Shown: piece after piece, positions 14,385-18,519 of the stretch
Position numbering within the stretch: position 1 is the first letter of the stretch
Layout: every line of letters starts with the position of its first letter
Assembly: GCA_018067115.1 (NCBI GenBank)
Contig: JAGPVI010000284.1
Location: 1 to 18,519, forward strand
Source of the DNA: Bizionia sp.
GTDB taxonomy: Bacteria; Bacteroidota; Bacteroidia; Flavobacteriales; Flavobacteriaceae
DNA length: 18,519 bases
Direction of reading: 5' to 3'
Program-made: the position numbers and the translations under genes
The notes under the pieces: model-generated
What the model saw: the letters and a program-made list of their open reading frames with translations, nothing else
Databases searched by the model: none
What the model was told of the DNA's origin: nothing

Positions 14385-15299
14385 ATGTTGAAACTAAACG
14401 TTAAAAACGAAACCTCTCGTTTAAGAGCAGTTATTTTAGGAACGGCTGAAAGTTGCGGTGAAACGCCAAAAATAGAGGATGCTTACGATCCAAAATCTTT
14501 AGAGCATATTAAAGCAGGAACCTACCCTGTAGAAAAAGATATGGTAGAAGAAATGGAGGCTGTGGCAGCTGTTTTAAAAAAGTACGATGTAAAAGTCTAT
14601 AGACCAGAATTAATTGCAGATTACAACCAGATTTTTGCAAGAGATATTGCATTTGTAATCGACGACGTTTTGGTAAAAGCAAATATTTTACCAGACAGAG
14701 AAAAGGAACTAGACGCTATACAATATATTATAGATAAAATAGATCCTAAAAAAGTAATTCGCCCACCAGAGGAAGCGCATATTGAAGGTGGTGATGTTAT
14801 GGTTTGGAATGATTATGTGTTTATAGGTACTTACCGTGGCGATGATTATTCAGATTATATCGTGGCAAGAACAAATAAAGCTGGTGTCGATTTTATAACC
14901 GAATCTTTTCCGCACAAAAAAGTAAAAAGTTTCGACTTAGTAAAATCTCAAACCGAACCTCGCGATAATGCGTTGCATTTAGACTGTTGTTTTCAGCCTA
15001 TCGGAAAAGATAAAGCGATTCTTCATAAAGAAGGGTTTAGAGATGAAAGTGAATTTAATTGGTTGTTAGATTTTTTCGGAAAGGATAACTGTTTTGTTAT
15101 TTCGAAAGAAGAAATGTACAGTATGAACAGTAATATATTTTCAATATCTGAAGATGTTATTATTTCAGAACAACACTTTACACGATTAAACACGTGGTTA
15201 AGAGAAAAAGGATTTACTGTTGAAGAAGTACCTTATGCCGAGATCTCTAAACAAGAAGGCTTGTTACGTTGTAGTACAATGCCTTTAATAAGAGATTAA
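14385..15299 (+). CDS. DDAH/amidinotransferase-fold guanidino-group enzyme
   Basis: The 304-residue protein belongs to the superfamily that includes dimethylarginine dimethylaminohydrolase, arginine deiminase and amidinotransferases. It shows the expected active-site elements in order: FARD (84-87), EGGD (134-137), the catalytic histidine H198 in DNALHLDCCF, and the nucleophilic cysteine C296 in LLRCSTMPLIRD near the C-terminus. No signal peptide is seen, so it is cytoplasmic. The substrate cannot be read from sequence: methylarginine, arginine or another guanidino compound are all possible. It follows gltA on the same strand, with a terminator between and a very short leader. Its 3' end faces the M28 peptidase gene on the other strand. 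Confidence 0.85.
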   Translation: MLKLNVKNETSRLRAVILGTAESCGETPKIEDAYDPKSLEHIKAGTYPVEKDMVEEMEAVAAVLKKYDVKVYRPELIADYNQIFARDIAFVIDDVLVKANILPDREKELDAIQYIIDKIDPKKVIRPPEEAHIEGGDVMVWNDYVFIGTYRGDDYSDYIVARTNKAGVDFITESFPHKKVKSFDLVKSQTEPRDNALHLDCCFQPIGKDKAILHKEGFRDESEFNWLLDFFGKDNCFVISKEEMYSMNSNIFSISEDVIISEQHFTRLNTWLREKGFTVEEVPYAEISKQEGLLRCSTMPLIRD

Positions 15300-15527
15300 T
15301 TAAGAATTAGCTTTTTAGAAATCACTTCGATGTTATTTTTAAAAGTAACCATATAAATGCCCTTTTTTAAGTGACTTAAATCTAAAGTTTGAGTTTGCTT
15401 ATTAAGGGCTTTTTTGTACACTTTTTTTCCTAAGATATCGGTAATATATACCGTGTTTTGGGTATTGAGGTTGAAGTTAGATACTATAGATATTATTCCT
15501 TTTGAAGGGTTGGGATAGATTTTAAAG
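15296..15527 (-). other. T9SS type-A sorting domain out of frame behind the M28 peptidase
   Basis: Reading the minus strand in the -1 frame relative to the peptidase gives 76 uninterrupted residues starting FKIYPNPSKGIISIV, then NTVYITDILGKKVY, LDLSHLKKGIYMV and a final ISKKLILN before a TAA. This is a complete type-A sorting domain: the YPNP motif, the D-ILGK-V strand, the L-KGIY-V strand and a basic C-terminus. It has no start codon of its own and begins immediately after the nine-A run (15528-15536 on this strand), so it makes sense only as the C-terminus of the peptidase. The restored fusion would be 389 residues. Its stop overlaps the end of the convergent gene by three bases. Confidence 0.9.
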
Positions 15528-16464
15528 TTTTTTTTTCAATGGGAGTAACCTCTTCAGTGCTCAACGTCGTTATACCAACGGCAAATTCTAGAGCAGCACC
15601 TAAACTACCTTTTGTTACCTGGTACAAATAATTAGGATCCATATTTGCTAAAACATCGTTTATAGTATGCGAATACGGTGTTTCATTTTTTTCGTATAAC
15701 CCAGTAATAATTTTACCTGCGTTTTCAAAAGGCACGTAATCTGATCCATAAGCATGCGATAGCTCGGTGTTTAAATTAGAATATAAACCAATACAAGTGG
15801 CTAGAATATTTGTTTTTATAAGCGACTCTGCATTGTTTTCTGTTGGGTTACTCATATCATGTTCGCAAACTACAGTATCGTTTATTAGGCCGTTAACACC
15901 TCCGACTTGATCGATATTAAAAACAAGAGAAATGTCTAAATTGTCTGGAATAACAGTGTTATTTACGTAATAATTACTACCAATTAAACCCGCTTCTTCA
16001 CCACTAAAATGAATGAACTTTATAGAATACTCGGTGTCTACATTTTTTAAAAGTCTAGCCATTTCTAAAAGTAAAACCGTACCACTCCCGTTGTCGTTGG
16101 TGCCAGGGCCATTTAAGGTGTCGTAATGCGCATCGATAATTAAAAAAGTATTAGGGTAAACGCTTCCCGTTTTGGTAATAATAATATTGTTTGTCGTATT
16201 ACCAGAGTAGGTGAAAGGTTGTTCTATAATATCGGTATAGCCTAAGGACTGATAACGCGAAACAATCCAGTTTTGGGCGTTTGTAATTGCAGTAGTTCCG
16301 TTTGATTTAATCCCCAAATTTTCAAACGTCGTTAAATCTGCTATTATATTGGAAGCAGAAACAGAGTTTACAATATCACCATAAAACGAATTATATGTTT
16401 GAGATTTTGCTTTGGAAGTATAAATTAGGGTACAGACTGATAAAAAGAGTAAAGCGCGCTTCAT
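15493..16464 (-). CDS. Secreted M28 family zinc aminopeptidase
   Basis: The 323-residue product has a Sec signal peptide (about 1-21) and a full M28 di-zinc peptidase domain. The ligands are visible: H113 in DAHYDT, bridging D124 in GTNDNGSG, catalytic E156 and ligand E157 in FSGEEAGLIGS, D185 in NIDQVG, and H266 in TPYSHTIND. Family members are aminopeptidases that release N-terminal residues, here outside the cytoplasm. In the frame as read, the last 11 residues after EKK (TLKSIPTLQKE) are unlike any domain and follow a run of nine A's. A complete T9SS sorting domain continues in the -1 frame. The slippery site and its meaning are given as a finding. The gene lies 58 bases downstream of the TonB-dependent receptor on the same strand. 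Confidence 0.9.
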   Translation of the reverse strand: MKRALLFLSVCTLIYTSKAKSQTYNSFYGDIVNSVSASNIIADLTTFENLGIKSNGTTAITNAQNWIVSRYQSLGYTDIIEQPFTYSGNTTNNIIITKTGSVYPNTFLIIDAHYDTLNGPGTNDNGSGTVLLLEMARLLKNVDTEYSIKFIHFSGEEAGLIGSNYYVNNTVIPDNLDISLVFNIDQVGGVNGLINDTVVCEHDMSNPTENNAESLIKTNILATCIGLYSNLNTELSHAYGSDYVPFENAGKIITGLYEKNETPYSHTINDVLANMDPNYLYQVTKGSLGAALEFAVGITTLSTEEVTPIEKKTLKSIPTLQKE

Positions 16465-16522
16465 TATAATTAATTGAATTTGTTAGAGTGAAGATATTAA
16501 TTTTTTGTTGACCGTTAACCGA

Positions 16523-18519
16523 TTAAAAAATTAATTTAAAACTAACGTTTGGGGTAATTCCTAGCGACTTCTTTTCAATTTTTAAGATTGAATCATCCGG
16601 TTCTAAAGAATAATAGGTGTTGAGGTTGTTTTTACTGTCGAAAATATTCCAAATAGAAACTCCAATATCAGCCTTTGTGGTTTCTGTAAATTTAAAATTA
16701 TAAGTTGCAGAAAAATCGGTTCTAAAATAATCATCGAGATGGCGGCTGTTAGCTGGTTCGTAATTTATAGCGCCATCAAAAACTTCATTTCCAAGTACGG
16801 GAGCTGTTGTAATATTACCTGTATGCCAATTAAAACCAAGCGCTAATTTTAAATTGTTTATTGTATACGTGTTGGCAAAAGTTAACGCATTAGTAATATC
16901 TGTGGCGTTTGGAAAAGGTACGCCATCGTTTAATGTGTTAAAGGTATAATCGTTTGCGCTTAAGGAGTAGCTTAGCCACACACTAAAATTTGTAAATTGC
17001 TTATTTATTAAAAAGTCGAGACCTTTTACTTGGTAGCTTCCAATAGCATTTACAAATTGATATTGGTTTTGCATACCTTGACTTCTCGTTGTAATGCCGT
17101 CTACATTTTTGGTGTAAAACTCTGCACTTACTAGTAATTTATTGGCTTTATATTGCAAGCCTAAAGAGACTTGCTTGCTTTTTAAAGTAGGGATTGTAGT
17201 ATTATTAGCTAATACCCATCTTCTTTTCTCTATTCCTAAAAAATCGTTTTGTCTATCGATAACCTGCGATGTAATTTGACTTTTATATTCACCGAGCACT
17301 TCCACTTTAAAATATTTAAAAAACTCCTGACTAAAACTTAACCGGGGCTCGAACAATAACTGTTTAGAAATAGAATAATGGTTGGCACGCAAACCAGCTT
17401 TTATAAATGTTTTATTTGAATTTGAACTCCAAATCGCTTCACTAAAACCAGATGTACTTAGTACGACTTCTTTTAATTTACTTTGATATGCAGGGTTATT
17501 GGTGGCCTCATTATTAGAAACGCCTATTTGGAACACTTGAAAACCATTGAGCCAAATTAAATTGGGGTTTACATAAAACTCAGTATTCAATTTAAAGTTT
17601 GTTTCTAAAATTTCATTTTGTTGCTGTAATTCTTGGTTGTGTTCAATTTTATAATTTTGGGCATCCAATTTATAATGGGTAACATAAGCTTGCGTTTCTG
17701 TAGAAAATCTAGAATTCCAATCTCTTCGGTAGGTAACGCCAACAGCTTGGTTGCGCTGTTCTATACCGCTAGAAATATTGGTGCTTGTTCCAGTGGGGCT
17801 TTCAATATAACTTAAAGAATTAAAGGTTGTTGTCGCACTAATGCTTACTTGATCTTTTTTTGACGGCTTATAAATAATTTTAGAATTCACATCATAAAAA
17901 TAAAAGGCATCATTTTTAATTGCGTTTTGGCTATTAGTAATATCAGTATCTTGAAATACGCGCTCAAAATAATTAGAGTACGTAGAGGTTTCAAACACAT
18001 CGGTTATAGAGCGGCGTGCCGATACTTGCATTTCCAATTTATCAGAAATAGGGACTTTACCAAAACCACTAAAATTAATAAGGTTTAGCCCTAGGCCTCC
18101 AGAAGCTTCATTGTTTAATTCCGAGTCTAGTTCCATAGCGATCGTACTAGAAACAGCATCGCCATATTCTGCGCTCGTGCCGTTTTTAGACACCACTACT
18201 TTTCGTGTTAAATTAGGGGTGAAGCTAGATATTAAACCAAAAAAATGTCCCGATTGGTACATTTTAATGCCGTCCCATAAAATAAGATTTTGGTCGTGAG
18301 TTCCCCCGCGAACGTTTAAATTAGAAACTGATTCGTCGGTACTTAAAATTCCTGGTAGAGCTTGTACGGTTTGTAAGATATCCGGTTCTATTAACCCTGG
18401 AAGAATCCCGAATTTTTTAGTCCGAATGGCAATACCTCCGGCTTTAGTTTTTGAAATTCCAGAAGTTAGATAATCGGAAAGATAAACTTCATCAAGATTT
18501 TGTACGTCTTTAAAGTTGT
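16523..18519 (-). CDS. TonB-dependent outer-membrane receptor, 5' end outside window
   Basis: The frame is open through the right edge, so at least 664 residues are present and the N-terminus is missing; the ATG at 18262 is an internal methionine. The visible N-terminal part is a plug domain: VYLSDYLTSGISK, QALPGILSTDESVSNLNVRG, then GTHDQNLILWDGIKMYQSGHFFG, with AEYGDAVSSTIAMEL marking its end. The rest is a long beta-barrel region of alternating aromatic strands, ending in FKLIF with the terminal phenylalanine needed for outer-membrane assembly. Such receptors import large or scarce substrates using TonB energy. The substrate is unknown; no SusD partner is seen. The M28 peptidase gene follows, suggesting peptide use, which is inference. 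Confidence 0.92.
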   Translation of the reverse strand, partial: NFKDVQNLDEVYLSDYLTSGISKTKAGGIAIRTKKFGILPGLIEPDILQTVQALPGILSTDESVSNLNVRGGTHDQNLILWDGIKMYQSGHFFGLISSFTPNLTRKVVVSKNGTSAEYGDAVSSTIAMELDSELNNEASGGLGLNLINFSGFGKVPISDKLEMQVSARRSITDVFETSTYSNYFERVFQDTDITNSQNAIKNDAFYFYDVNSKIIYKPSKKDQVSISATTTFNSLSYIESPTGTSTNISSGIEQRNQAVGVTYRRDWNSRFSTETQAYVTHYKLDAQNYKIEHNQELQQQNEILETNFKLNTEFYVNPNLIWLNGFQVFQIGVSNNEATNNPAYQSKLKEVVLSTSGFSEAIWSSNSNKTFIKAGLRANHYSISKQLLFEPRLSFSQEFFKYFKVEVLGEYKSQITSQVIDRQNDFLGIEKRRWVLANNTTIPTLKSKQVSLGLQYKANKLLVSAEFYTKNVDGITTRSQGMQNQYQFVNAIGSYQVKGLDFLINKQFTNFSVWLSYSLSANDYTFNTLNDGVPFPNATDITNALTFANTYTINNLKLALGFNWHTGNITTAPVLGNEVFDGAINYEPANSRHLDDYFRTDFSATYNFKFTETTKADIGVSIWNIFDSKNNLNTYYSLEPDDSILKIEKKSLGITPNVSFKLIF

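Noticed and set aside
15493..16464. M28 gene as a decayed pseudogene
   Set aside because: The signal peptide, every metal ligand and catalytic residue, and the out-of-frame sorting domain are intact. A single homopolymer shift without further decay does not support calling it a pseudogene.
16497..16534. Inverted repeat TTAATTTTTT / AAAAAATTAA around the receptor stop codon
   Set aside because: The arms are pure A/T, the loop is 18 bases, and on the minus strand the 3' arm is A-rich rather than followed by U's, so it does not look like a terminator for the receptor. In this base composition it may be chance.
18111..18299. Plus-strand open frame of about 60 codons opposite the receptor
   Set aside because: It lies wholly inside the continuous receptor coding frame and has no recognisable protein features.

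Overview
The window comes from an AT-rich member of Bacteroidota, almost certainly family Flavobacteriaceae. The signs are: promoters with the Bacteroidetes -7 box TAnnTTTG; A-rich start contexts that nearly all lack a Shine-Dalgarno sequence; type IX secretion (T9SS) type-A sorting domains; a TonB-dependent outer-membrane receptor; and zinc-ligand-free forms of ribosomal proteins S14, S4 and L36.

Bases 1-8322 are the second half of the large ribosomal protein cluster, all on the + strand: rplX (3' end only), rplE, rpsN, rpsH, rplF, rplR, rpsE, rpmD, rplO, secY, infA, rpmJ, rpsM, rpsK, then rpsD, rpoA, rplQ. It supplies ribosomal subunits, the SecY translocon, IF-1 and the RNA polymerase alpha subunit. 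rpmD and rpmJ are short genes that are easily missed. The cluster is not one uninterrupted unit. An 18-bp terminator hairpin follows rpsK, and a perfect TAAATTTG promoter with a foldable leader of about 90 nt precedes rpsD.

Bases 8323-15299 hold single-gene units, most closed by a clear intrinsic terminator: carA (carbamoyl phosphate synthase small subunit), eno (enolase), a secreted T9SS protein with three 80-residue tandem repeats, gltA (citrate synthase), and a guanidino-group-modifying enzyme of the DDAH/amidinotransferase fold.

Bases 15296-18519 are on the - strand: a TonB-dependent receptor cut by the window's right edge, followed downstream by a secreted M28 zinc aminopeptidase.

Most of the window is housekeeping. 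The most interesting signal is in the M28 peptidase gene. Its annotated stop lies just after a run of nine A's, and a complete T9SS sorting domain continues in the -1 frame directly behind that run. The site reads A_AAA_AAA in the correct phase for -1 ribosomal slippage; adding one A by transcriptional slippage would give the same fusion. One gene may therefore make a periplasmic form and a T9SS-secreted form, unless the missing A is a sequencing error or a simple mutation. Second-rank signals are the possible rpsD leader regulator and the hairpin between rpsN and rpsH. No mobile elements, CRISPR arrays, tRNAs or rRNAs were seen, and no gene-free stretch exceeds 300 bases.
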